28,445 nt of DNA from Gnetum montanum (taxonomy: Eukaryota; Streptophyta; Gnetopsida; Gnetales; Gnetaceae), in contig MNCI01009006.1 in assembly GCA_015680685.1 (NCBI GenBank), forward strand, positions 99,893 to 128,337, read 5' to 3'. Both the position numbers and the translations under genes were made by a program. Shown here one piece after another: positions 9,190 through 19,499 of the stretch. The number at the start of each line of letters is the position of its first letter. Positions within the stretch are counted from its first letter, which is position 1. The notes under the pieces were generated by a model. That model did not search any database. It saw nothing but the letters and a program-made list of their open reading frames with translations, and had not been told where the DNA came from.

Positions 9190-10121
9190 ACTTCAATAAT
9201 TAATCACCTTAAAATACTAAATCAAAATAATATGTAAAGACAAAAATTTTTGTTAGAAAATAAGAAAACTAGGTATCTTCATTTAATTAATTAGAAGATT
9301 ACAATTTTATTCTCAAAACCCACAACATCCACAACCTTTCACCCTTAAATGATATTGCAAAAGCATAAGGCTCTACAACCACATAATGATTGTTCTCAAT
9401 GCAAAACCAATAGAGATTCTCTCCCAAAACTCAGAGTTGAGATATCAACTCATAAGTAAAATACAAGAGAATAGAACACATGTGCTAAAACATCACATAA
9501 TTGACCTTGGAGCTAAAATTACCAATTGCACTCACTAAATGTGCTCTCACACTTTTTCTTACTAAGTTCTCCATACTCAAGAGCTCTTTTTTTTTTACTC
9601 ATGGTATCAACAAGTATGAATTACGTTAATATTTATGGATAATAGAAGATAAGAAACGTAGAAACCTTTCCTTAACTCTACTTAAGGTTCTTTAGTTGTT
9701 TCCATAGTCTTCTCACCTTCTCCCCAGCTATTTCCATCTTTTTCCAACTTACTACTAATTATTTTTTGAATTGGAACATGCAATTTTGAAAGTTTCCCTG
9801 ATTGTATGAGTCATCTCTGGCTTTGAAAAGACATCTTCTATTAAAAATAGCTTTAGGGAAGATGTCTCATGTGTACATAAGATGTCTCCTCCTAGCTAGA
9901 GATGTCTTAGGCAAGACATCTTATCTACAATAAGACATCTTCCTCGAGAAGACTACACTCCCAATAATATGTCTTCTCTAACCTCAAGACATCTTCTGCC
10001 AACCCCAAGCCTCAGCCAAGATGTCTTTTCACCCTTAAAGACTTCTTCAACAAGTCCAAAACCTATAAATACAAATGTAGGGAAAGAACAAAGGAGATCA
10101 AAAGAGATGTCCCTACACCAA
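9190..10121 (-). repeat. 3' LTR of the old gypsy element
   Basis: Homology with 13712-14645 begins at ACTTCAATAATTAATCAC and ends at ATGTCCCTACACCAA, with many substitutions and small indels between. On the minus strand the LTR starts near TTGGTG; a clean TG...CA pair is not evident at both ends. A cluster of AAGACATCTT/AAGATGTCTT decamers occupies 9828-10028. Confidence 0.85.
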
Positions 10122-10389
10122 CTCTCCCATTCTTTAACAAGTGAACTCATGTAAATAAGGAAGTAGCTATAGAAGTGATCCCTCACTCATGAAGTTTGAT
10201 CTCATGGACCCATATAGCATCATCCACAATTTTTCCTTCCAATGAATCAAATATTCATGTCACTTGACTCCCCATGTGCTAGAAACTTCACTCTACTTAA
10301 GTATGGTTGCCTTCCTGTTCATTGAAGACTTGGATTGATTGATAGCCCCTTTCAAATCATCAATGCTATCTTGTATGATCTTTTCATCA

Positions 10390-10960
10390 ACTGGTCCATG
10401 ATACTACACAATATTTGAAACACTAAACACAAAGGACATACTAACATTGTTTGGTAAATAAATCTCAAAAGCAAAATCATTAATCTTATCATTGATTTTG
10501 AAAGGCCCCATATTATTGGTTTTCAATTTAGATAAGCTAACACATATCAACCACTTCTTGTTCAAGTGTACCCAAACCAAATCAACAATAGAAAAATTAG
10601 GATTTAGTTTACTATCATTCCTATTGAGGACTCTCTCTTTAGCTTTTTTCTCTCAATTTGATTTTACTTGTGCATGGAGATCCCTCATCTCTTGCACAAA
10701 ATTAGAATTAAAGTGAGCTTCACCATCAAAGCTCTTTGAAGTATCCACCATTTTTGGACAAAACCCATAGTTCACCTTCAATGGGCTTTTTTCAATGCAG
10801 TCTAATTCATCACTATTAATGTTCACATCAGGATCAATAATGATCTTCTCATAATGACTACTATAGTAGCCATCATCATTAAACAAATCATCATTATTAG
10901 TCTCTCTTACCAATAATGGCATCAAAAGTTACATTACTATCATAATGCATATCATAACTT
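10390..10960 (-). pseudogene. integrase C-terminal remnant (Ty3/gypsy)
   Basis: The minus strand contains a piece matching the end of the integrase core region and the C-terminal domain: KSPLKVNYGFCPK, MRDLHAQVKSN, then after a stop DLVWVHLNKKW, LSKLKTNNMGPFKINDKIND and finally VSNIV-stop-YHGP. The pattern SKLKxxxxGPFKIxxKINDxA is typical of gypsy integrase tails with the GPF/Y module. Catalytic DDE residues are absent. At least two in-frame stops and the missing core make this non-functional. I see no clear chromodomain. Confidence 0.75.
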
Positions 10961-11468
10961 GGAACTTCATCATAATCATCACAATGATCATGATGTTCAT
11001 CATCATAATGGAACAAACCACTACCAAGCTAAAGTGAGAAACTAGAATCCAACACACTAGTTTACACATGAGAGATTTTACTTTCATAAATAAGGTAAAT
11101 TTCACATTTACTCACCTTTTCATAGCTCCTCCCATCCATCTTTGGTTTAACTTAATCTTCAACATATGGCTGTCCAATATTTTCAAACGTTAAAGCTTCA
11201 ATATTCCACATAGGAGTCTCCAACTCCAATGATTTCTCCTCTTCAAAGCAATCATCAACATCTTCTTCATTCCACTTTGGAGGTACCAGCTCAAAAGATA
11301 TATTATCCTCCATGGATTTAACTTCAGATTCATCATCAAAGCAATCATTCTTCCACATACCTTAGCTATAAGGCTCACCTCTCTCTCATGAGATAGCCTA
11401 AACTTGGTAAAGAATATTCTTTCTCTTACCCCAAGGTATAGAAAAATTGCACAAAGAATTATTATCAT
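10961..11468 (-). other. acidic, tryptophan-containing segment of unknown origin
   Basis: Two minus-strand frames here encode strongly acidic sequence, for example ELVPPKWNEEDVDDCFEEE and LELETPMWNIEALTFE, in which a P-x-W-N-x-E motif occurs twice about 25 residues apart. It lies where RT should be in the old gypsy element. I do not recognise a family. It may be a diverged linker of the element, captured sequence, or chance coding in Asp/Glu-rich repeats. No start or end can be fixed. Confidence 0.35.
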
Positions 11469-11929
11469 CCCTCTAGTGATGCTCTTAATCCTTCTTGAAG
11501 AAATCTATTGATCTTTGCCACTCTTTTAGCCTTGACCATTTACCTTCTATAGCTTATGAGGTAGGAACTCTCCTTGATCAGCAACATACACCATCTTGGA
11601 TTTTGAAGATCTCTTGGTCCCTTTGATAAATTTTTTGGTTTCTCCTTCTGAAACTTTTAAGAATTAAGCACTCCTTGATTTAATAAGAGATACTTTAAAA
11701 TTCCTTTTCTCAATGATCTCTACTTCACTAAATCTTTCATCTTTCTTCTTGAACAGCTATGGAAATTTCTCCTCCAAGCCTAGGATACCTGTAGGAAGTT
11801 CAACCTACACATCATCAAGGTTAGTAGCCACTTTTATCATAACAACAAAACTAAAACCTATTTCATCATGTTACTTAATATATTTTCTCTTCCCTAGAAG
11901 GATTAAGGAAATATTAAGTCAGATTTTCT

Positions 11930-12300
11930 ATGTCACTTATTTAGTTGTCATGGGAATCAACTTATGGATTCCATCAGGTCTAACTATACTCCACACATTT
12001 CTTGCTCCATCAAACTAAGCATCATTATCAAAATTCCAAGATCTACCAAGAATTACATTAGCACAATCTATTGGAAGCACATCACACTTTACAACATCAT
12101 GAAAACCTTCGATTTTAAATTTCAAAGTATATTATTCCTTCACCTTTTGGAAAAAATCTCTAAACAACCAATGCACTTTATAGAGTCTATGATGAGGATT
12201 AGTTACCAACCCCAATCTACAAACTACCCTAGAAAAAATAATGTTTTCTTGGGCTCCTCCATCAATCAAATAACGAATCCATTCCCCACTAAAAAACATC
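11930..12300 (-). pseudogene. aspartic protease remnant of the old gypsy element
   Basis: The minus strand encodes RYLIDGGAQENIIFSRVV and, about 60 residues on, DVLPIDCANVILGRSWNFD followed by GARNVWSIVRPDGIHKLIPM. This is the layout of the Ty3/gypsy protease: an active-site loop (normally D-S/T-G, here DGG) and the C-terminal I-L-G-R-x-W hydrophobic segment. Single stops interrupt it. Further along (about 11500-11900) the frame continues with basic and charged sequence and more stops, as expected for the protease-RT linker. Confidence 0.78.
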
Positions 12301-12449
12301 TAGCCCCAACCCAAAACAACAATTTTCTATTAGGGTGATCTTCTCTATTTACATTCCTCATGAATACATAAGAATTTAATTCATAAACATCCTCAATTTT
12401 TTTGAGCATTAGGATTACCTCTCTAACGACCTTGGCTTGATGTCCCCTT

Positions 12450-13610
12450 CACCTCCATGGTTTGCACATCTTTACCCTTAGCTACCTTATGAAGTGGACA
12501 TTTGCATTACTTGTGTCTCAATTCTCCGCACTTGAAGCACTGAATTTTTGATGAGCTACTGCATTGACCCTTGACTCGCTTATCTAGTTCCTTCATCACT
12601 TTACTCGTTTAACACCTTTATGAGTCTTCTTGTCATGGCTGCCCTTCTTTTCTTTAGATTTGGACTTAGATTTTCTTTTAGATTTGAATCCCTTCTTATT
12701 CTCCTTGAAATTTTATTTTCTCTTATTTTTTTAATCCACTTAATTTCTTCTCAACCTTGACTGCCAAATCACAAGCCTCATCAAGAGTTCGTGACTCATA
12801 AAAAGACAACCCCTACTGATACACCATTTTGAGATCTCTTTAAAAGATTGAAGTATGTTCATACCTCTTCCAATTTACCTTAACTTGATAGAATAGATTA
12901 CAAAATTCGATGTAGAATTCTTTGACATCCTTGTCACCTTACCTTAGGAATTTCAGCTTCATAATAATCTCTTATCTCTAATGAGACTATTCAAATTTTT
13001 TTAACCTATATTTCATCATATCCCAATCCATAATGGGTTGACCATTTCATCTTTCATAATCCTATGACTTCTTTTTCCACCAAGTATACGTTATACCTTG
13101 TAATTTGGATTTAGGAATATGTAACCTCAAGTTATTCGGTACCTCTTCCAATTGGAAATGCTTCTAAAGTACCTTCATCCAACTTGCAAAAGCATTGGTA
13201 CCATTCACACTGTTGAAACTCTTCAACTCCATGTACAGAAGTATTACAACATTTCTGAACACTCTAGCAAGTCTTACCTTATCATTCTCATCAAGCTTAC
13301 CTAGAGAAGAAGTATTTACCACAATTAGAGCTCTCAAAATTCTCATATGAAGAATAGGATTTCCTACCATTAAAATCCTTGGCTGATGGATTTTTATGCT
13401 CCCATAGTTGTATTATCCTTCCTCTTCATTTTCTCTATCTCCACTTGGTTGTGAAACTTCTTCATCTTAATGTGCATGCTATTTACTTCCGCATAATTGG
13501 ATATGACTAGGAGTAGCATTCTTATCTACATTTTCATTAATTTCATCTAATAGAAAAACCATATATGCTATCCTTGTCTCTATTCAAAGCTTCCATTTAT
13601 TTCTTCTTGG
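12450..13610 (-). pseudogene. gag remnant with CCHC zinc knuckle, old gypsy element
   Basis: Translated fragments on the minus strand in different frames fit a Ty3/gypsy gag: LQGITYTWWKKKS (capsid W-W segment), KEFYIEFCNLFYQVKV, then RTLDEACDLAVKVEKKLSG, and a zinc knuckle CFKCGELRHK-stop-CKC at 12498-12539. The knuckle keeps the CX2CX4HX4C spacing despite a stop inside it. Several frameshifts and stops show long decay. The first part, next to the 5' LTR (about 13380-13610), is too degraded to place a start codon. Confidence 0.72.
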
Positions 13611-13711
13611 GTACCATCTGAGCTAGACAAAGTCCTAAACGAATTCCATGCAACACAAAGCTCCAAAGCTTAACATAAAGACTCCAATACTAATAACACT
13701 AGAGAAGGGTT

Positions 13712-14645
13712 ACTTCGATAATTAATCACTTTCAAATACTAAATCCAACTATTATGCAAAGATAAAATTTTTTTATTAAAAACAAGAAAACTAGATATTT
13801 TTAATTAATTAATTAGAAGATTACAATCGGGTTCTCAAAACCCATAACATCCAAAATCTTTCATCCTTAAACGATATTGCAAAGCATGATTCTCTACAAC
13901 CATACAATAGATATTCTTAATGAAAGATAAAACCAATAGAGAATCTCTTCCATAACCCAGGATTAAGATATTGACTCATAAATAAGACACAAAACAATAG
14001 AATACATAGCTTAAAACATTATGCAATTGACCTTGGTGCTGCAATCAACAATTGTACTCTTTCAATGTGCTCTCACATCCTCTCTTGCTAAGCTCTCCAC
14101 ACTCAAGAGTTCTCTTTATTAGTCATGGTATCAAAAAGTATGAATTACATCAATATCTATATATAACAAGAGATAAGAAACTTAGAAACCTTCTCTCAAC
14201 TCCACTTGAGGTTCTTCAGTTATTTCTATAGTCTTCTAACCTTCTCCCTAGTTGTTTTCATCCTTTTCCAAGTTATCCTAGTTATTTTCCAAATTGGGAT
14301 GGATAATTTTGGAAGTGTTATTGGTTTTATGGGTCATCTCTAACCTTTGGAAGATGTCTCTTATCCAAACCATATTTCAAGGAAGACATCTCCTTCTAGG
14401 ACAAGACATCTTCTCTTAGTAGGAGATGTCTTAGGTAAGATGTCTTATTTGCAACAAGATTTCTTCCTTGAGAAAACTACACTCCCAAAAAAAGGTTTCT
14501 TTTGATCTCAAGACATCTTCTATCAAACCCAAGCCTCAGCCAATACATCTTCTTACCCTCAAAGACATCTTCAACAAGCCCAAAACCTATAAACATAAAT
14601 GTAAGAAAGGAAAAAAGGAGATTGAAAGAGATGTCCCTCCACCAA
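13712..14645 (-). repeat. 5' LTR of the old gypsy element
   Basis: Partner of the repeat at 9190-10121. In element orientation U3 begins at 14645. A TATATA sequence on the minus strand near 14155-14166 could be its TATA box, which would put the AAGACATCTT-type motif cluster (about 14354-14573) upstream, in U3. The equivalent TATA in the other LTR is mutated. Confidence 0.85.
14354..14573. repeat. U3 array of AAGACATCTT / AAGATGTCTT decamers
   Basis: About eight exact or one-mismatch copies of the decamer occur in both orientations within 220 bp. The matching part of the other LTR (9828-10028) holds a similar set, with exact copies at 9828, 9913, 9932 and 9986, and the inverse at 10019. The motif differs from a perfect palindrome only at its two central bases. 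Its position upstream of the putative TATA suggests an enhancer or repressor array, which is an inference. Confidence 0.7.
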
Positions 14646-14654
14646 GGGATAAAT

Positions 14655-15102
14655 AAGAATGTCTTTAAGTTCCCACAACATGTCAAAGTGGCCTCAACTT
14701 TGAAGCTCACCTTAAGAGAAAACTACATATGGAGCATACCACCAAAGCTTCTCTAGAGTATGATATATTTGGTCAAGTTAGGCATGTTTAATGTTGATCA
14801 CTTAGGCTTCATTCTTGATGAACTCCACACATTGCCACATCTCAAAACCATAATCATAGAGAGTGCATATATAAAAGTCCTTCCTAGGTGTATAGAAATT
14901 TGTACTTTTTGAAAGTTTGAAGTTGGAAGATTGTCAATGGCTTACACAACTACCATTAGTTTTTGAGAGCCTTTCATTTTTTAAACAATTAAATCACCTC
15001 CACTATAACAACATAAATTTCCTTCCAAATAACTTTGAAAGATTAGAATCTTTAAGGCTATTATTTGTAGTTCACTGCAAAAATCTCAAAGAATTGAGAT
15101 AA
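14655..15102 (+). pseudogene. leucine-rich-repeat fragment, plant NLR-type resistance gene
   Basis: Two frames joined by a frameshift and a few stops give successive LRR units: TLKLTLRENYIWSIPPKLL, DELHTLPHLKTIIIESA with IKVLPRCIEI, then LKLEDCQWLTQLPLVFESL, QLNHLHYNNINFLPNNFERL and LESLRLLFVVHCKNLKELR. The 22-24-residue spacing and the LxxCxxLxxLP pattern are typical of the C-terminal LRRs of plant NLR immune receptors (TNL-like LRRs). No NB-ARC (P-loop, GLPL, MHD) is visible in the window, so this is a fragment. It starts within about 10 bp of the end of the old gypsy LTR, suggesting that the element inserted in or recombined with the gene. Confidence 0.7.
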
Positions 15103-15105
15103 CAT

Positions 15106-15403
15106 TTCACCATTTACCTTCTCAAAAATTATTGGATATGCATGGTTGCATTGAATAAATATCAAGATAGATGAATCTATTTGTTCATATAAAAAATTTA
15201 GAACATCATTGATTGTTTTTAACATTCACATCTTATCAGAAGATGGCATTTGTTTGATAAACATGACATAAATATAAAATATATGCATTATTAGAGATTC
15301 AGAGACAAATCTTATGTTTTTGACTTCAGTTATACATTACATTTCTCAATTATTATATTGGTTTTATAATTATAATAATAATGGTTAGATCACTAAAATT
15401 TAT
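15106..15403. other. short stretch without a gene, downstream of LRR fragment
   Basis: AT-rich sequence between the LRR fragment and the copia LTR. It may hold further decayed LRR or 3' flank, but I find no motif that supports this. Confidence 0.4.
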
Positions 15404-15687
15404 TGTTAGAGGAGTAAAGATGTGTTGAAGTTAATTATGTGTTGTTTTTATTATTATATAACCCCCAATGGAATTTTTCATGATAGTGAATGTACAATAT
15501 AATGGCTACTTTACTACAAAAGCAATGGTTTGTAACATCTTTAATGATCTTTAAAAATTGAAAATATGAAGGAAAACATCCATTATTTCTCTTTTTTCAT
15601 TTTTACAACTTTTTCTCTACTCACTATTAATGTTTTGTTGCCAATATTTTGTAATTATACTTTGGAAAACTTATAATGTCTATAGCA
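15404..15687 (+). repeat. LTR of a Ty1/copia element (first copia remnant)
   Basis: Starts TGTTAGAGG, a common copia LTR start, and ends TATAGCA just before the primer site at 15690. It is 284 bp long. A TATATAA near 15455-15470 is a possible TATA box. No second copy is seen in the window, so the element is 5'-only. Confidence 0.55.
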
Positions 15688-15689
15688 AT

Positions 15690-15701
15690 TGGAATCAAAG
15701 C
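15690..15701 (+). promoter_or_regulatory. degenerate initiator tRNA-Met primer site
   Basis: TGGAATCAAAGC matches the copia primer site TGGTATCAGAGC (complement of initiator tRNA-Met) at 10 of 12 bases. It lies two bases after the LTR end and about 100 bases before the gag remnant, as expected. Confidence 0.6.
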
Positions 15702-15800
15702 TGTTTTGTAAAAGATTGTGTAATTTTTATTCAATAAGCACATAGAATGTCAAATGGTTGATTATATGTACATATTATTTATTTTCTATTTTAGTAGGAG

Positions 15801-16045
15801 TTGTGTATTTTCAAGATAAAGAATATGTTGATTTTGGTGAATAAATTTGATGGTCAAAATTATGAGCTCTATAAGATCAAAGTGGAGGACCTGTTGTATG
15901 AGAAAGAACTTGAGTTGCTTATACAAAGGCAAAGTATAAAACCTACTTTCATTCTCATTAATGAATGGAACAAGCTAGCTCAAAGAGCTATAGAATTTAA
16001 TTAATATTATATGGATCATTTCATTCTTACAAATATGTAAGAGGA
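15801..16045 (+). pseudogene. copia gag N-terminal remnant
   Basis: The frame 15801-16004 contains KFDGQNYELYKIKVEDLLYE followed by KPTFILINEWNKLAQRAIEF. This is the N-terminal part of Ty1/copia gag, where the family reads roughly F-D-G-x-N-(F/Y)-x-x-W-K-x-(K/R)-(M/V)-x-(D/E)-(L/V)-L, then D-x-E-W-x-x-x-D-x-x-A. The usual Trp is Tyr here and the frame stops at 16002-16004. A few more gag-like codons follow, then homology ends near 16045. The rest of this element is absent from the adjacent sequence. Confidence 0.75.
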
Positions 16046-16235
16046 ATGTAACATCCCTATCTAAAGGCCCTTTCTTTTGTTGATATGTCTCATGACTTGA
16101 CTCTTGTATGTGTTGTGCCTAGCTTATTTGTTGTACCTTAACCTTATATTGTACATTGTTCATTTGAAAATTTACTATTATATTTATTTATATTGATATT
16201 ATGTTATTCTTTTCTAAGGTGAAATTATATGAAGG

Positions 16236-16692
16236 TGTTGGAACATTGAAATAATTACAACATAGGTACACCCAAGATATATAGTCTAACTAGAACTTTA
16301 TAACTCAACATTATTCACTAAAATCAAACCCATGACTTGGAACTTTCAAATCAAGAGACTTAATACTTGGCTAATACATCATTATTAAAGTGGAATTATA
16401 TGATTATATTATTTTATTCTATAAAAAATATTTGCACTAACCTTAATGGATCATGGCACATGAGGTTCGAGATTAAGCTTATGATGTGTGTATTTGATTA
16501 TATATTACACTTAGTTGATTGCTTTTATGTTTAATTAAATTAATATTTTATTTTACATTAGTCTATTTGAACATTTAATTAATATAATATTAGACCATAT
16601 TATATTAAAATACAACTTTATGCTAAAGCACCAAGCATAAGAAAATAAATAACCAAGCAAAGGTCCTAGGTTCTAAACACCAAGGTGTTACA
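16236..16692. repeat. repeat copy A, TGTTGGAAC...GTTACA (LTR-like, tRNA-like on minus strand)
   Basis: Aligns over its whole length with 22145-22378, apart from one 220-bp gain at 16390-16609. It begins TGTTGGAAC and ends TTACA, as a short LTR would. The sequence before it (AAGGTGAAATTATATGAAGG) is only weakly purine-rich, and the sequence after it is not a recognisable primer site. On the minus strand it carries a TTAGCCAAGTATTAAG segment like a tRNA A box and a GGGTTTGATTT segment like a decayed B box. It is either a solo or partial LTR or a tRNA-derived SINE relative. Confidence 0.7.
16383..16609. mobile_element. 213-bp insertion in repeat copy A with 7-bp target duplication
   Basis: Repeat copy B has a single TATTAAA where copy A has TATTAAA (16383-16389), 213 extra bases (16390-16602) and a second TATTAAA (16603-16609). 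This is the footprint of a small insertion. The insert is AT-rich and non-coding. Its ends (GTGGAATTATATG and TAGACCATATTA) form at best a poor inverted repeat, so I call it a small non-autonomous element of unknown class. Confidence 0.65.
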
Positions 16693-16879
16693 CACTCCTA
16701 ACCTTACAGGAATCTTTATCTTTGAAGATAAGAATAAGAATCCATCTAATGCTTCCTTTGTTTTTCACTAAAGTTATTCTTAAGCCTTCAAATGGTTCTA
16801 GCATTGTACTCTCCCATTAACTGATTGTTAAACACTAGTAGATGCTTATAGGGTTTGAGAGGATTACTTTCTTTATCTC

Positions 16880-17500
16880 TTTGGACATTAAGCTATTAAA
16901 TGTTCAAGTTCATGACAATGATAACATGCCTTCACCCTTCCTTTATTATTCACTATTGAAATTTAAGAAGCAAGTTATCTATTCATTTATTACTCTACTA
17001 TATCCATACATGGAGATTCTTTATTATTACTTATAGTCATGGTTGAAGGTCCTTTTTACGATCCTTCTTAGCAAATTCAACTTAATTCCTAAAGTACATA
17101 AATGAGCTTCTTCATAATTTTCAAAGTTCAAAGTAGCTAAGTGATACCTAATCAAAGGCTTCAACCCCTTACAGAACCTCCTTACCCATGCCTACTCATC
17201 ATCTAATATATATGGTATATATTCTACTCGCTCATTAAACTTAGTATCATACTCATGCATAGTCATGTCATCTTGTTGCAAGTAATAAAATTCATCTTAC
17301 TTTTTTTCCTAGTAAGTCTTAATAGTAAAGCAATCCTCAAACCCATATTTGAAAGTATCTAATAAGACTATTTCAACATTTCAACCGCTTACATGAAGCA
17401 AATTATTCCACAATCAACTTATTGCTTTTTGTAGTTGGTAAGTAGCCAATCTTATCTTTTCAGTTGGTAAAGTATTCAATACTTCAAAAGCAAAGAAAGA
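16880..17500 (-). pseudogene. Ty3/gypsy gag fragment with zinc knuckle
   Basis: The minus strand encodes EKIRLATYQLQKAIS and LWNN (capsid N-terminal part), then EYDTKFNERVEYIPYILDDE, VRRFCKGLKPLIRYHLATL and FENYEEAH, typical of gypsy Retrotrans_gag. A CX2CX4HX4C knuckle CYHCHELEHLIA-stop-CP lies at 16883-16926. Stops and small frameshifts interrupt it. The upstream part is cut off about 45 bases before the copia LTR at 17544, which suggests the copia element landed in or near this gag. This gag is distinct from the two other gypsy gags in the window. Confidence 0.75.
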
Positions 17501-17543
17501 AGAAAAGATGAAGAATGAAGATTGCCTTCTAAGGAGGGATTAT

Positions 17544-18448
17544 TGTCTTTTTAGAGTAGAAGACAATAATTTTTTTTGTTTTTATTATACAATAGGAGTT
17601 TATTTAAATAAAATATGATAGGAATTTTTGGATTGATGAGCAGTTGTAATGTTATTTTGGCCCTAATTCGTATGAATATTTAATTTTTAAGTTTTTTTTA
17701 TTATTAGGACTATTTTGTATTATTTTTAGTCAACTTTACCTGGTTGGTCACATATATATATCCAAGCCATCTCTTGGAAATTTTTAGTAGGAAATCGTCA
17801 ATATAATTTCAACAAGAATTTGACTATTTCATTGTCAATTCATCAATTCATAAAACTTCATCAACATCATTCATCATTATTTAGTTAATCTCAGAAGTTA
17901 GTCAGAATTAGGGACATTCACTATTTTGATCATATCTTAGTCATTTCACAACATGTTTCTATGATTCTAGATTTATTAGAAAGATAGAATAGGTGGATAC
18001 ATGTAGTTGAAATCTTAGTTCAATATTTATTATTGTTTGGAAAGGAATTAGCTCTATAATTTGGTAGATTTTTTGAATTCCAAATTTATACTAGAATGAA
18101 TGATAGCAAATTACTAGATCATTTCTCCTTCATCTCATAACAATTTCATGTGATATTAAATTTATTTGAAAGGTAATATCTATGAAAAGGTTTTATTAAA
18201 ATTTTATCATCATAAACATAACAAATTTTGAGTTATCATCTCTCAAAGTTGTAGTACTAGAATTGTTGTGATTTTTAAAAGATTGAAAAGAACATAACAT
18301 AACCTCAGCTTCTAGATATTTTTTGTAGTACTTTATTTTTCCAAATTATCTAGAACTTTATAATATTTTTAAAAATGTAAAATTTTTAGCTAATTCATTG
18401 TGAATTCAAGATAACCAAGTAATTCTTTTACTACCTGAAATTTCTTCA
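17544..18448 (+). repeat. putative 5' LTR of the second copia element
   Basis: The right end is set by the primer site at 18451: the last bases are TTCTTCA. The left end TGTC is placed at 17544 because it follows a purine tract (AAGGAGGGA) in a context like the 3' end of copia elements. This edge is uncertain. A TATATATAT sequence near 17750 could be the TATA box. The length would be about 905 bp. No second copy is visible. Confidence 0.45.
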
Positions 18449-18450
18449 CT

Positions 18451-18462
18451 TGGTATTAAAGT
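18451..18462 (+). promoter_or_regulatory. degenerate initiator tRNA-Met primer site
   Basis: TGGTATTAAAGT differs from TGGTATCAGAGC at three positions, all C-to-T or G-to-A, the direction expected for deamination. It sits directly upstream of the gag remnant. Confidence 0.6.
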
Positions 18463-18499
18463 GTCTAGTTCAACTACAAAAATAAGCATAAAAGACATA

Positions 18500-19490
18500 G
18501 CTCTATCATCTTTGATGGCTCTCAAGACTTCAGCCTAAGGATAAGGATGATGAAAGGCCTCCTTGAACATGACTACTAAGAAATAATTGAAACAATTTTT
18601 GAATTCATCCATGATTTTGAAGACTTCACCAGCTTACAAATCGAAGAATATGAAACAAAGAAGAAGAGTAACAATATAATGCTATTGGCCAATGTCTTAC
18701 AAGTTATTTTTGGTAGATGCAGTCTTCATGCTATTATCAAAGAAGTATGGGATAGTCCCCAATTAGAATATAAGGGAAGCTTGGAAAATCAACAATTGCA
18801 ACAAATAATCCCCAAACAAAACTTTATTCCCTAGAAATTGAAAGAAATGAAAGTGTCAAAGACTTATTTATTAGAATATATGGTAGCTTATAAAAAATAA
18901 ATGAATATGGCTATGGATATATCAATAGGAAAAAGGTTTAAAAAGTTATTCTAGCTCTCTACATAGATCCAAGATTTTAAAACATGATAGGAAATATTAC
19001 TCTTTGAAAGGACTTCAACATGCTTAGTATCAATGAATTAGGTGCTCAAGTTAGACCCATGTAAACTATGAAGAATAACAAATAGTCTAGTGAAGATGAT
19101 CAAGCATACATACTAACTAAAGAGGAAAAGGTAAACAAGAAATATTTAGAGGAAGAGGAAGATTCAATTATTAGAATAGATATTAAGAAATAAACTTAGA
19201 GGAAAATGATGATTAAAATATAAGAGAAAGAGGAAGAGGTTCAACTAAAGGAAGAGGCAGATGGAATCAATCTAAAAGATAAATATAGAATCAAGACTCA
19301 ATACCATATTGCAACTTTTATAAAAGAAAAGATCATACCATCAACCAATGCTATACTAGAATTTGTTTTGAAATAATACATGGGCAAACTTCACAATTAA
19401 AAAAAGATACTCCCTCATCATCTCAAAAGGATACTCAAGAAGAAGAGTTAGGTAATTATGCAACCTTCATTTTAATTAAAAAAATAAAAT
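18500..19490 (+). pseudogene. copia gag remnant, second element
   Basis: Broken frames give ERNESVKDLFIRIYGSL, KINEYGYGY, NMLSINELGAQVRPM, DDQAYILTKEEKV and a basic RGSTKGRGRWNQSK segment, in the order seen in copia gag (UBN2-type domain, then RG-rich stretch, then zinc knuckle). The knuckle is CNFYKRKDHTINQC (19310-19351). The second Cys of CX2CX4HX4C is Tyr (TAT at 19319-19321, one G-to-A step from TGT). At least ten stops interrupt the region. Confidence 0.7.
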
Positions 19491-19499
19491 AAGATTCTT

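Larger units (their letters stand above)
9190..14645 (-). mobile_element. old, internally deleted Ty3/gypsy element
   Basis: Two diverged direct repeats (9190-10121 and 13712-14645) flank a region whose minus strand reads, in element order, gag with CCHC knuckle, protease, an acidic segment and the integrase C-terminus. RT, RNase H and the integrase core are missing, so a large internal deletion or a non-autonomous derivative is likely. The remaining coding regions carry many stops and frameshifts. I could not identify a primer site or target-site duplication: the flanks (AGTTC on the left, AGGGA on the right) do not match, so the ends may be off by some bases or rearranged. Confidence 0.85.

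Noticed and set aside
9602-9609. TGGTATCA, a tRNA-Met primer-site core on the plus strand (also 14126-14133)
   Set aside because: Both copies are inside the LTR repeats and in the wrong orientation for the minus-strand gag, protease and integrase; only eight bases match.
10060-10070. CCTATAAATAC, a good TATA box on the plus strand inside the LTR
   Set aside because: The element is on the minus strand and the other LTR has a mutated version; a cryptic promoter is possible but unsupported.
16390-16602. MITE with terminal inverted repeats
   Set aside because: Ends pair only weakly in AT-rich sequence; kept as an insertion of unknown class.
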